Positions 43,551 to 52,236 of a DNA stretch of 64,000 bases are shown in pieces. Source of the DNA: JADGQN01 sp035315185 (GTDB taxonomy: Bacteria > Desulfobacterota > Syntrophorhabdia > Syntrophorhabdales > WCHB1-27); NCBI GenBank assembly GCA_035315185.1, contig DATFYE010000200.1, forward strand, positions 1-64,000, given 5' to 3'. How positions within the stretch are numbered: the first letter of the stretch is position 1; every line of letters starts with the position of its first letter. Below the pieces are notes generated by a model. That model did no database searches. It had not been told where the DNA came from and saw nothing but the letters and a program-made list of their open reading frames with translations. Made by a program: the position numbers and the translations under genes.

Positions 43551-43606
43551 CTCTAGCGAGCACGGCTCGCTAGAGGGGAGGCCGGGTACCCGCTTGCGGG
43601 TGTCCC
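43551..43606 (+). promoter_or_regulatory. Hairpins downstream of the cobalamin aptamer (expression platform candidate)
   Basis: CTCTAGCGAGC-ACG-GCTCGCTAGAG (43551-43575) is a perfect 11-bp hairpin. GGGTACCCGC-TT-GCGGGTGTCCC (43584-43606) is a second stem with one bulge. Neither is followed by a T run, so a Rho-independent terminator is not shown. The acsC ribosome binding site AAAAGGAG (43623-43630) lies outside both stems. They are probably part of the switch, by a mechanism not visible here. Confidence 0.5.
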
Positions 43607-43636
43607 AGTAATGTCCAATCTGAAAAGGAGAAAAGT

Positions 43637-44974
43637 ATGGGACTGACAGGAATCCAGATCTTCAAGCTTCTTCCCAAGACCAACTGCGGGGATTGCGGTT
43701 CTCCCACCTGTCTTGCTTTTGCCATGGCTCTTGCCGCGGGCAAGGCGGAACTCGAGAAATGCCCTTATGTCTCAGATGAGGCAAAGGCGCAGCTGTCTGA
43801 AGCGAGCGCACCACCCATCAGGCCGCTGACCATAGGCACAGGTGATTACGCGGTCAAGATAGGTGGCGAAACCGTGCTCTACAGGCACGAAAAAACCTTT
43901 TTTAACAAACCCGGGCTCGCAGTCCTCATCACCGATGCGATGGGTGACGCCGAGGTGGACCGGCGCTTCGGGAAATTGGCAGAGCTGCAGTATGAGCGTG
44001 TGGGCCTGACCTTAAGACCCGAACTGGTCGCGCTCAAAAACGGCACCAATAAAGAGAAGTTCTTGAACCTCGTGAAGAAAGCAGCGGGTACGCCCTATGG
44101 TGTGATCCTTATGTCGAGTGACCCTGCGGTGATGAAAGAGGCGCTCGCACTGACGAAGGATAAGAAACCGCTTATCTATGCTGCTACAAAAGAGAACGTG
44201 GATGCTTTCGGGGCGCTTGCCAAAGAGTATGCGTGCCCGTTGGCTGTCAGGGGCAGCAACCTCGATGACGTGAGTGCTTTAAGTGAAAAACTCACGGGCA
44301 TGGGGCTCAAGGACCTGGTGCTTGATTCCGGCGCCCGCACGGTAAAAGGCGCTTTCCAGGATCAGATTTTTATCCGAAGGGCAGCCTTGCTGAGCCGGTT
44401 GCGGCCGTTGGGATTTCCGACGATCACGTTTCCCTGTGAGATGACGGACAATGTGATGAAAGAGACGCTGATTGCTTCTCTCTTTGTCGCAAAATATGCG
44501 GGCATAATAGTTCTGAGTGATATCGAGGGAGAAAACGTCTTCCCTCTCTTGCTGGAGAGGCTCAATATCTACACAGACCCGCAACGGCCCATGACGACCG
44601 AGCAGGGCATCTACCCGATCAACAACCCTGACCAGAACTCGCCCGCACTCGTGACCTGCAACTTCTCTTTGACGTACTTCATAGTGACTGGTGAGATCGA
44701 AAACAGCAGAGTACCAACCTGGCTCTGTGTCATGGATACTGAAGGGCTTTCGGTCATGACCGCCTGGGCAGCTGGAAAATTTGTCGGCGACGCTGTGGGA
44801 CCGTTCATCAAGAAATGTGGCATCGCGGACAAGATTGATAAGAAGAAGCTGGTAATCCCGGGTTATGCTGCAGGTATTCTAGGAGACCTGGAAGAAGAAC
44901 TGGCTGGCTGGGAGATCACGGTGGGACCGCGTGAAGCGGCCCATATACCTGCGTTCTTGAAGCAGTGGAAGTAA
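43637..44974 (+). CDS. acsC: Corrinoid iron-sulfur protein, large subunit
   Basis: A 445-residue subunit (AcsC/CdhE). The N-terminal [4Fe-4S] ligands are Cys17, Cys20, Cys25 and Cys42. A TIM barrel and a C-terminal cobalamin-binding domain follow (YFIVTGEIENSRVPTWLCVMDTEGL, VIPGYAAGILGDLEEELAGW). It carries the corrinoid, which explains the cobalamin riboswitch directly upstream. AAAAGGAG precedes the ATG. Confidence 0.96.
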   Translation: MGLTGIQIFKLLPKTNCGDCGSPTCLAFAMALAAGKAELEKCPYVSDEAKAQLSEASAPPIRPLTIGTGDYAVKIGGETVLYRHEKTFFNKPGLAVLITDAMGDAEVDRRFGKLAELQYERVGLTLRPELVALKNGTNKEKFLNLVKKAAGTPYGVILMSSDPAVMKEALALTKDKKPLIYAATKENVDAFGALAKEYACPLAVRGSNLDDVSALSEKLTGMGLKDLVLDSGARTVKGAFQDQIFIRRAALLSRLRPLGFPTITFPCEMTDNVMKETLIASLFVAKYAGIIVLSDIEGENVFPLLLERLNIYTDPQRPMTTEQGIYPINNPDQNSPALVTCNFSLTYFIVTGEIENSRVPTWLCVMDTEGLSVMTAWAAGKFVGDAVGPFIKKCGIADKIDKKKLVIPGYAAGILGDLEEELAGWEITVGPREAAHIPAFLKQWK

Positions 44975-44979
44975 CTACA

Positions 44980-45057
44980 GGGTCACGGGTCACGCGGGGC
45001 AAGGGTCAAGTTTTGTTTCTGTTTTTTCATGACCCGTGACCCAGGCCCCTTGACCCT
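44980..45057. repeat. GGGTCA-rich inverted repeat, copy 1
   Basis: GGGTCACGGGTCACG (44980-44994) is inversely matched by CATGACCCGTGACCC (45028-45042), a 13-bp perfect inverted repeat. GGGGCAAGGGTCAAG and GGCCCCTTGACCC form a second complementary pair. The same building blocks recur at 52643-52808. It fills almost the whole acsC-acsE gap. Confidence 0.7.
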
Positions 45058-45077
45058 ATCTCATAAAGGAGGAGCCA

Positions 45078-45962
45078 ATGGTACTACGCATAGGTGAGAA
45101 TCTGAATGTGATAGCAAAGAAGATTGGTGAGGCACTCAAAGAGAGGGACCCGGTTCCCATACGTGAGATGGCGGAGGCCGAAGCAAAAGCGGGTGTAGAC
45201 CTGATTGATATTAACCTCGGGCCTGCGAGAAAGGCCGGAGCCGAGCTTATGGACTGGGTCGTAAAAACCGTCCAGGAAGTCGTGCCCCACATTCCGCTTT
45301 CCCTCGATACGACTAACGTGGAGGCCATGGAGGCAGGACTCAAGGCCCATAAAGGCAGGCCGCTGATCAACTCGATCTCGGCGCGGCCCGAGCGGATGGA
45401 AGCCCTCGTGCCTCTGGCAAAAAAATATAATGCTCCCTACATTGCGCTTATGTTAGGTGTCGAGGGTATCCCTAGAGACGCCAATGAGCGCGGGTTGCTC
45501 GCAGCAGAGCAGCTTGCCAAGGCCGCAGAATTCGGCATACCGGAAGAAGATCTCTGGATAGATCCGATTGTACTGCCCATCAACACCCAGCAGATCCAGG
45601 TGCAAGGGTGCACCGAGTTCATCATGATGATGAAAGATATAGCCCCCACCTGCAAATCGACCTGCGGGCTTTCAAATATCTCCAATGGCGCGCCGGGCCA
45701 TCTGCGCGGGATTCTGAACCGGACGTACCTCATTATGATAAAACGGTACGGCATGTATTCTGCTATTGTGGATGCGTTCGATCCGGAAATGGCAGCCATC
45801 TGCCAGGATAAGATGCCGGGGCTCGAAGCGCTGGTGCACAAGGTGATGGACGGCGAGGCGGTCGATATGGCAAAGCTGTCCAAAGAAGAGGTGGAGTACA
45901 TTAAGACAGCACGCGTGCTGCTCGGGCAGACGCTCTATTCAGACTCGTGGCTGGAACTGTAG
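45078..45962 (+). CDS. acsE: Methyltetrahydrofolate:corrinoid iron-sulfur protein methyltransferase
   Basis: A 294-residue pterin-binding TIM-barrel enzyme. It starts MVLRIGENLNVIAKKIGEAL and has VDLIDINLGPARKAG, LSLDTTNVEAMEAGL, PLINSISARPERM, the DPIVLPINTQQIQ segment and CGLSNISNGAP. It moves the methyl group from methyl-THF to the cobalt of AcsCD. AAAGGAGGAG precedes the ATG. It follows the GGGTCA repeat element and precedes the hdr genes. Confidence 0.96.
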   Translation: MVLRIGENLNVIAKKIGEALKERDPVPIREMAEAEAKAGVDLIDINLGPARKAGAELMDWVVKTVQEVVPHIPLSLDTTNVEAMEAGLKAHKGRPLINSISARPERMEALVPLAKKYNAPYIALMLGVEGIPRDANERGLLAAEQLAKAAEFGIPEEDLWIDPIVLPINTQQIQVQGCTEFIMMMKDIAPTCKSTCGLSNISNGAPGHLRGILNRTYLIMIKRYGMYSAIVDAFDPEMAAICQDKMPGLEALVHKVMDGEAVDMAKLSKEEVEYIKTARVLLGQTLYSDSWLEL

Positions 45963-46075
45963 ACCCAAGGCCCGTTTAAAAACGGGTAGCGAAGCGTTAT
46001 AATATATCTATATATATCCATATCTGTATATAGTTTGGGGCATCAATTTGCCCGGCTATGATGCGAGGAAGGCGT
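45963..46075 (+). promoter_or_regulatory. Gap before hdrC with possible promoter
   Basis: A hairpin CCCGTTT-AA-AAACGGG (45971-45986) without T run is followed by an AT-rich stretch. TATAAT at 45998-46003 is 17 bases after TTTAAA (45975-45980), a weak sigma-70 pair. GG at 46038-46039 and TTGC at 46048-46051 have sigma-54-like spacing but a poor -24 context. The hdrC-metF part may therefore have its own promoter; the evidence is weak. Confidence 0.35.
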
Positions 46076-46603
46076 ATGAATGATCTGGGCTTTTTAAAAG
46101 AGATGGAGCGGAAGACCGGGGAAAACATCAGTGCTTGCTATCAGTGCTATCGTTGCACGAATGGTTGCCCTGCGCTCCCCGAGATGGATTTTTCCCCTCA
46201 CCGGCTCATCAGGTATGTGATCCTGGGAGAGCGAGAGAAGGCGCTCACGTCAAAAATGATCTGGTCCTGCCTGCAGTGCACCACGTGCAGTGTACGCTGC
46301 CCCAATGATATAGACATTGCCCTCGTCATCGATACGCTGCGAAAGATTGCGGTCAAAGAAGGCAAGGCCAAGGATATGGACACGTGGACGTTCGATAAGT
46401 ACTTCCTCGACAGCGTGAAAAAGCACGGCAGGCTTTACGAGATGGAGACGATTCTCAAGTATAAGATGGCGAAGAAGAACTTCTTTGAAGATACGAAAAT
46501 GGGGATGAACATGATGTTGAAGGGAAGGATGGGCTTATTTCCCCACAACATAAAGGATAAGCGGGGTATGAAAGCCCTGTTTGAAAAGGCGCGAGGAGAG
46601 TAA
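46076..46603 (+). CDS. hdrC: Heterodisulfide-reductase-like subunit HdrC (methylene-THF reductase cluster)
   Basis: A 175-residue protein with two [4Fe-4S] motifs, CYQCYRCTNGCP (about residues 20-31) and CLQCTTCSVRCP (about residues 64-75), followed by a basic C-terminal helix region. GAGGAAGG lies four bases before the ATG at 46076; two in-frame ATGs 15-18 bases earlier overlap that site and are rejected. First gene of hdrC-hdrB-orf-hdrA-mvhD-metV-metF, a set like the Moorella methylene-THF reductase complex. Confidence 0.9.
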   Translation: MNDLGFLKEMERKTGENISACYQCYRCTNGCPALPEMDFSPHRLIRYVILGEREKALTSKMIWSCLQCTTCSVRCPNDIDIALVIDTLRKIAVKEGKAKDMDTWTFDKYFLDSVKKHGRLYEMETILKYKMAKKNFFEDTKMGMNMMLKGRMGLFPHNIKDKRGMKALFEKARGE

Positions 46604-46604
46604 C

Positions 46605-47465
46605 ATGGCGGCGACGCTTGCATATTATCCGGGATGCTCTCTCAAATCGTCGAGCAAATTTTACGAGGCATCCATACAAAAGATATTCGGGAGATACGGC
46701 ATTACACTCAAAGAGATTGAGGACTGGTCGTGTTGCGGTGCGTCAGCAGGGCACACAATCGATGAACGACTTGGCCATGCCCTAGCGGCGAGAAACCTGG
46801 CGTTGGCAGAGAAAGCGGAATACGATCTCTTTGCTCCTTGCTCGGCTTGTTACAACAGGGCGAAGGTGACCAATGAAATGATCCGTTCCGATTCAGCCTT
46901 GCAGGCAGAGATGAACAGGGCAATCGAGCCTCTGCAGACGAGCGCCGCCATCGAGGTTAAGAACATCATCGAAGTGCTGGACGATTACGTTGGCGTGGAA
47001 GTGCTTGCAAAAGACAGGAAGTATGACCTTTCGGCCCTGAAGGTTGTCCCTTACTACGGGTGCGTCCTCACGCGGATGATGAGAGTGAAGCCCTACGACG
47101 ACAAGGAAAACCCTGAGAGCATGGACAGGTTGCTCTTTGCGGCGGGACTCGAGGTGCTGCGCTGGCCGTTTAAGATGGAATGCTGCGGAGCGAGCAAGAC
47201 GCTTACCAACAAGGACATGACTCTAAGACTCTCGAACAGAATTATGGATATGGCTATCACGTTGGGTGCTGATGCTATCATAACCCCATGCCCCCTGTGT
47301 CAGATGAATCTGGACCTTCTTCCTGCGCTCGGCAGAACTAAAGAATCACTGCCCGTGCTCTTTCTTTCAGAAGTATTTGAGCTTGCCCTCTATGGAAAGA
47401 TGCTCGGAACCTCATCTCACATGATAGGGGCGGACAAAATTCTCATCAAAGTCAGGGAGGCCTGA
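46605..47465 (+). CDS. hdrB: Heterodisulfide-reductase-like subunit HdrB (methylene-THF reductase cluster)
   Basis: A 286-residue protein with two CCG domains: YYPGCSLKSS, DWSCCGASAGHT and CSACY, then YYGCVLTRMM, ECCGASKTL and CPLCQMNL. The residue before YYGC is Pro, where the other two HdrB proteins of this window have Cys, so one ligand position differs. The ATG at 46605 follows GAGGAGA; an upstream in-frame ATG overlaps hdrC. One base separates it from the hdrC stop. Confidence 0.9.
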   Translation: MAATLAYYPGCSLKSSSKFYEASIQKIFGRYGITLKEIEDWSCCGASAGHTIDERLGHALAARNLALAEKAEYDLFAPCSACYNRAKVTNEMIRSDSALQAEMNRAIEPLQTSAAIEVKNIIEVLDDYVGVEVLAKDRKYDLSALKVVPYYGCVLTRMMRVKPYDDKENPESMDRLLFAAGLEVLRWPFKMECCGASKTLTNKDMTLRLSNRIMDMAITLGADAIITPCPLCQMNLDLLPALGRTKESLPVLFLSEVFELALYGKMLGTSSHMIGADKILIKVREA

Positions 47466-47466
47466 G

Positions 47467-47817
47467 ATGGAACTGGAAGAGAGGCTTGAATTCATTAAGG
47501 CCTATGACCCCGAAGGCATGGACAAACTGAAACGGCTCCTCGACCGGAAGTCCTACCTCATGGATAAAAACGTGTATGGCGAGACATTCACCGAACGGCA
47601 GTTCAATCTTGTCTTTGACCCGCTTGTTCGCTCAGGCTATGACAGAGCCCAGATACTGAAGGCCCTTTCCGAAAAAAATGACACGGTTCCAGCACTTGCC
47701 GAGAAGCTTTCCCTGGAACAGTCCAGAACGTTTGACTACATAAAGGATCTGCTCAAGAGGAACCTGGTTGAGATTGTCGGGTTCGAAGAAAGACATCCCG
47801 TATACAGAAAGAGGTGA
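47467..47817 (+). CDS. Small winged-helix-like protein within the hdr operon
   Basis: A 116-residue protein located one base after hdrB and nine bases before hdrA. The C-terminal 45 residues (VPALAEKLSLEQSRTFDYIKDLLKRNLVEIVGFEERHPVYRK) look like a winged helix-turn-helix of the ArsR/MarR kind; the N-terminal half is charged and helical. It has no Cys. It could be a regulator encoded in its own operon or a structural subunit of the Hdr complex. I do not recognise a named family. Confidence 0.75.
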   Translation: MELEERLEFIKAYDPEGMDKLKRLLDRKSYLMDKNVYGETFTERQFNLVFDPLVRSGYDRAQILKALSEKNDTVPALAEKLSLEQSRTFDYIKDLLKRNLVEIVGFEERHPVYRKR

Positions 47818-47826
47818 CAGGTAATT

Positions 47827-50800
47827 ATGGATAAGGTTGGCAAAGTACTCGTCGTCGGTGGCGGTATTGGCGGTATGGAGGCTTCCCTCAACCTGGTTGA
47901 GGCCGGTTTTAAGGTGTATCTCGCAGATGAGAAGCCTAATATCGGCGGTAAAATGGCGCAGCTCGACAAGACCTTCCCCACGAACGATTGTTCCATGTGT
48001 ATTATGGCGCCAAAGCTGGTTGAAACGGGAAGAAACCCAAACATAGAACTTCTCATGGCGAGCGAGGTAGTTGCCCTGGACGGTGAGCCGGGCAATTTTA
48101 CGGTGACGCTGAAGAGAAGGCCGCGCAGGATCATAAAAGAGAAATGCACGTCATGTGGGCTTTGTGCTCCACAGTGCCCCCTCGAAGTGCCGGCCGACTA
48201 CAATGAAGACCTGTCCCGCCGGAGCGCCGCGTACATTAATTTCCCTCAGGCGATTCCGTCCACCTATATGATAGACCGAGAAATTCCCCCGTGCGTGAAC
48301 AGGTGTCCGGTTAACCTGAACGCGCGTGATTATGTGGGGCTCATAGCTCAAGGCAAGTATCTGGAAGCCCTCGACGTTATCAGGGACAGGCTGCCATTCC
48401 CCGGCGTGATCGGACGGATCTGCAACCATCCGTGCGAAGATGTCTGCATCCGGGGCGAAAAAGTTGACCAACCGGTTGCCATCTGCGCATTAAAGCGGTT
48501 CGTGGCAGACTACGAGGTTGGAAAGAGAGCGATACCCGTGCCCGAAGCTGGCGCAGACAAGGGCAAACGCGTGGCCATCATCGGCGGCGGACCTTCCGGC
48601 ATGGCTTGTGCGCTCGATCTCAGGAAAGCGGGTTACGGGGTAACGATATTTGAGGCATCCAGCAAACTCGGCGGCATGCTCTATTGGGGCATTCCGGCCT
48701 ACCGTTTGCCAAAAGATGTGCTTGAGCGCGAGACGTCACTTGTTGAAAAAGCGGGTGTAGAAGTACGGTACAACACCAGGGTCGGGAAAGATATCTCCCT
48801 GAAACAGATCCATGAAACGTTTGATGCTGTTTACATAGGCTGCGGCGCGCAGGGCGGAAGAAGGCTCGGTATCGAAGGAGAGGATGCGCGCGGCGTCATG
48901 ACCGGCATCGAGCTCCTGAGACTTTCGAACGAGAAGAAACCCTTAAAGCTGGGCAAACGGGTGATGGTTGTCGGCGGCGGAAACGTTGCCGTAGACGTTG
49001 CGTTAACCGTAAAACGCCTCGGGGCGGAAGACGTGCACATGGTCTGCCTTGAACGTTGGGAAGAGATGCCGGCAAGCAAGTCTGAGCTGGAACAGACGCT
49101 CAAAGAAGGGATAAAGATCCACACAGCCTGGGGGCCAAACATCATCAGGGCCGCAGACGGGAGTGTGAAAGGTATTGAGTTCAAGAGATGCACCAACGTC
49201 TTCGATGAGTTTGGACGCTTCAGTCCTTGCTATGATGTAGTAGTAGCCAGAGCCTTCAGTGCTGAAACAGTCATTCTTGCAATTGGCCAGTCGCCGGAAA
49301 CAGATTTCGTGCGGGACCTCGACAAGCTGGTGCCCTTGCGGGGCGGTTGGATAAAGGCTGATAGCTGCACCCTTGAGACGTCAGTGCCGGGGGTCTTTGC
49401 CGGCGGTGACATCGTGACGGGGCCGAAAATGGCCATCGATGCTGTTGACCAGGGGCAGAAAGCTGCTGAGTCGATCGAGCGGTACCTGGAAGGAAGGGAC
49501 CTCAGAGAGGGCAGATTAGCGCGTGAGAATGAGTTGGTCGTGCATGCCCCCCTCGACGTGGAGAGGAAGGTACGCGTAGCCATCCCAACGCTGCCTCTGG
49601 AGCAGAGGGTGGGGTTTGAGGAAGTTGACCTTGTCCTGGATGAGCTTGCTGCGAGAAGTGAGGCAGAGCGATGTTTGAACTGCAGGAGATGTCTGGGCTG
49701 CAAACTCTGTGAAGAGGCCTGCAAGCCAGAAGCCATCAACTATCTTATGGAGTCGGAAGAAGAGAAGGTTAATGTGGGCAGCATTGTCATTGCCGCGGGT
49801 CTTACCGAGTACGACCCTTCTTTGAAGCCGGAACTCGGGTACGGCCAGTACAAGAACGTGGTGACCAGTACAGAGTTCGAGAGGATACTCTCGGCGACTG
49901 GCCCGACCTGCAGCATTGTCATGCGACCGGCCGATGGCAAGATTCCCAAGAAGGTGGCCTGGCTGCAGTGCGTGGGAAGCAGAGACAAGACAAACGAGTA
50001 CTGCTCGTCCGTCTGCTGCATGTATGCCACAAAAGAGGCCTTCATCGCAAAAGAGCATCAGAATGATCTGGAGCCTACTATCTTTTATATGGATGTGCGC
50101 GCCTTCGGCAAAGGGTTTGACCAGTATTACGAACGGGCCAAACATGAGCACGGCATCCGCTACGTCAAGTCAGCCATATCAAGGATACTGGAAGACCACA
50201 AGACGAAGGATCTGGAAGTATTTTACGTGGACGAGGATGGAACTACAAAGTCGGAAATGTTTGACATGGTGGTTCTTTCTGTGGGCCTGAGGCCCGCCGA
50301 GCACTTGCCCAGGCTTGCGGCTGTGCTTGGTGTAGACCTGAACGAATATGGTTTTGTGAAGTCCTCACCGCGAAATCCGCTCCTCACAACCCGCGAGGGC
50401 ATCTACGTGAGCGGCGCATGCGAGTCTCCGAAGGACATACCGGAGACGGTGACCCAGGCGTCAGGTGCCGCGTGCGAGGCGGCGACCATCATAGCGGAGG
50501 CACGAGGTAAGAGCCTCGTCGTGAAAGAGCTTCCGGAAGAAAGGGACGTGTCAAACGAAGAGCCGCGCATCGGCGTCTTTGTCTGCGACTGCGGTGTAAA
50601 CATAGCCGGCGTGGTGAATGTGCCTGAAGTGGCTGCGTATGCCAGAACCCTGCCGAATGTGGTCCTCGCTGATGAGAACCTCTTCACCTGTTCTCAGGAT
50701 ACTCAGGAGAAGATGAAAAAGGTGTTGGACGAACAAAATCTCAACCGGATTATCGTTGCTTCCTGTTCTCCCAGGACACATGAATTTCTTTTTCGAACAA

Positions 50801-52236
50801 CGATCAGAGAAGCAGGGCTTAACAAGTACCTGTTTGAAATGGCTAATATCCGGGATCAATGCTCCTGGGTCCATATGAAGGAGAAGGAGAGTGCCACGGA
50901 GAAGGCGAAGACGCTCGTGCGCATGGCCGTCGCGAACGCCAACGAGATCAAGCCGCTCAAAGAGATCTCTGTAGGCGTAAACAAAAAAGCACTTGTGCTC
51001 GGCGGAGGACTTGCCGGCATGACAGCAGCCCTGAAGCTTGCCCGCCAGAATTTCGAAGTCTTCCTGGTGGAAAAAGAGCCTGAGCTGGGTGGGAATATGC
51101 GGCATGTTTACACCACAGTTGATGGTCTCGATGTTCAGGAGTTTCTTGCCAACCTGCTTGAACAGGTTACAACGCATCCCCTGATTCATGTACTGACGGA
51201 AACGATCGTGGTGGACCATTCCGGCTTCAAGGGCAATTTCGAGACAGGTCTCCTGCAGGGCCCAACCATGGCTTCCAGAAAACTGCAGCACGGCATCACC
51301 ATAGTGGCGACAGGTGGCCAGGAGCTGAAACCGAAAGGGCTGTATGGTTACGGCGAGAGCCCGTCTATCATGACCCAGATGGAGCTGGAAAAACATATTG
51401 TTGAAGGAACGCTCCCGGTGGCAGAGCGCACGGTGATGATCCAGTGTGTCGGCTCAAGAAATGACGAAAGGCCTTATTGCAGCAGGATATGCTGTTCCAC
51501 TGCAATAAAGAATGCTCTGCGCCTTAAAGAGGATCGGCCCGAGATGGATGTGGTCATCCTGTATCGGGACATCATGACGTATGGATTCCTGGAGAAATAT
51601 TACCTGAAGGCGAGACGTGCAGGTGTGCGGTTCGTACGGTATGAAAAAGAGAAGCCGCCTGTTCTAGAAAAGACAAATGGAAGGTTCACACTTTCGTGCT
51701 TCGACCCGTCCATCATGGAAGAAATAAAGCTGGAGACAGACCTGCTGGCGCTCTCCGCTGCGGTCATTCCCAGGGACAACGAGGAATTGGCGAACTTCCT
51801 CAAGTGTGCCAGGACCAACGAAGGATTTTTCCTGGAAGCGCACATGAAGCTGCGGCCCGTGGACTTCGCGTCTGATGGCCTTTATTTGGCAGGGCTTGCC
51901 CATTCGCCCAAGAACATGAGGGAGAGTATTACCCAGGCAGAGGCGGCTGTCGCGAAGGCGTGTACCATACTCGCCAAAGACAAGCTTATGGTCGGTGGCG
52001 TGGTAGCGGATGTGACGGCAGACAAGTGTGCGGCCTGCTTGAGCTGTGTCAGGGTCTGCCCGTACCATGTACCTTTCGTGAATGAGAAGGGCGAGGCGGA
52101 GATTGACATAAGCAAATGCAAGGGCTGTGGCACCTGCGTGTCTGAATGCCCAGCCAAGGCGATAGAGCTCATGCATTACAGAGATGTACAGATTGTTGAG
52201 AAAGCAGGCGCACTTGTGGCGCAAGGAGCGAGATGA
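47827..52236 (+). CDS. hdrA: Giant HdrA fusion: HdrA core - NfnB/GltD-like insert - second HdrA
   Basis: A 1469-residue protein. Residues 1-150 are an HdrA FAD segment (VLVVGGGIGGMEASL, DKTFPTNDCSMCIM with Cys55 and Cys58) and CTSCGLCAPQCP. About 150-625 is an NfnB/glutamate-synthase-beta-like module (PPCVNRCPVNLNARDY, ICNHPCEDVC, VAIIGGGPSGMACAL, VMVVGGGNVAVDVAL), expected to bind FAD and NAD(P)H. About 640-900 resumes HdrA. From about 912 a second full HdrA begins (IGVFVCDCGVNIAGVV) and ends with CAACLSCVRVCP and CKGCGTCVSECP. In the second copy the DCSxC motif is missing (VYTTVDGLDVQEF). It probably couples NADH, ferredoxin and the MetFV/HdrBC branch. The stop TGA overlaps the mvhD ATG. 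Confidence 0.92.
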   Translation: MDKVGKVLVVGGGIGGMEASLNLVEAGFKVYLADEKPNIGGKMAQLDKTFPTNDCSMCIMAPKLVETGRNPNIELLMASEVVALDGEPGNFTVTLKRRPRRIIKEKCTSCGLCAPQCPLEVPADYNEDLSRRSAAYINFPQAIPSTYMIDREIPPCVNRCPVNLNARDYVGLIAQGKYLEALDVIRDRLPFPGVIGRICNHPCEDVCIRGEKVDQPVAICALKRFVADYEVGKRAIPVPEAGADKGKRVAIIGGGPSGMACALDLRKAGYGVTIFEASSKLGGMLYWGIPAYRLPKDVLERETSLVEKAGVEVRYNTRVGKDISLKQIHETFDAVYIGCGAQGGRRLGIEGEDARGVMTGIELLRLSNEKKPLKLGKRVMVVGGGNVAVDVALTVKRLGAEDVHMVCLERWEEMPASKSELEQTLKEGIKIHTAWGPNIIRAADGSVKGIEFKRCTNVFDEFGRFSPCYDVVVARAFSAETVILAIGQSPETDFVRDLDKLVPLRGGWIKADSCTLETSVPGVFAGGDIVTGPKMAIDAVDQGQKAAESIERYLEGRDLREGRLARENELVVHAPLDVERKVRVAIPTLPLEQRVGFEEVDLVLDELAARSEAERCLNCRRCLGCKLCEEACKPEAINYLMESEEEKVNVGSIVIAAGLTEYDPSLKPELGYGQYKNVVTSTEFERILSATGPTCSIVMRPADGKIPKKVAWLQCVGSRDKTNEYCSSVCCMYATKEAFIAKEHQNDLEPTIFYMDVRAFGKGFDQYYERAKHEHGIRYVKSAISRILEDHKTKDLEVFYVDEDGTTKSEMFDMVVLSVGLRPAEHLPRLAAVLGVDLNEYGFVKSSPRNPLLTTREGIYVSGACESPKDIPETVTQASGAACEAATIIAEARGKSLVVKELPEERDVSNEEPRIGVFVCDCGVNIAGVVNVPEVAAYARTLPNVVLADENLFTCSQDTQEKMKKVLDEQNLNRIIVASCSPRTHEFLFRTTIREAGLNKYLFEMANIRDQCSWVHMKEKESATEKAKTLVRMAVANANEIKPLKEISVGVNKKALVLGGGLAGMTAALKLARQNFEVFLVEKEPELGGNMRHVYTTVDGLDVQEFLANLLEQVTTHPLIHVLTETIVVDHSGFKGNFETGLLQGPTMASRKLQHGITIVATGGQELKPKGLYGYGESPSIMTQMELEKHIVEGTLPVAERTVMIQCVGSRNDERPYCSRICCSTAIKNALRLKEDRPEMDVVILYRDIMTYGFLEKYYLKARRAGVRFVRYEKEKPPVLEKTNGRFTLSCFDPSIMEEIKLETDLLALSAAVIPRDNEELANFLKCARTNEGFFLEAHMKLRPVDFASDGLYLAGLAHSPKNMRESITQAEAAVAKACTILAKDKLMVGGVVADVTADKCAACLSCVRVCPYHVPFVNEKGEAEIDISKCKGCGTCVSECPAKAIELMHYRDVQIVEKAGALVAQGAR

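Noticed and set aside
43551..43575. Perfect hairpin after the cobalamin aptamer as intrinsic terminator
   Set aside because: It is followed by GGGGAGGCC rather than a T run, so Rho-independent termination is not supported.
46038..46051. Sigma-54 promoter before hdrC
   Set aside because: The GG and TTGC elements have the right spacing but the -24 context lacks GGCAC and no activator motif lies upstream; only noted in the gap entry.
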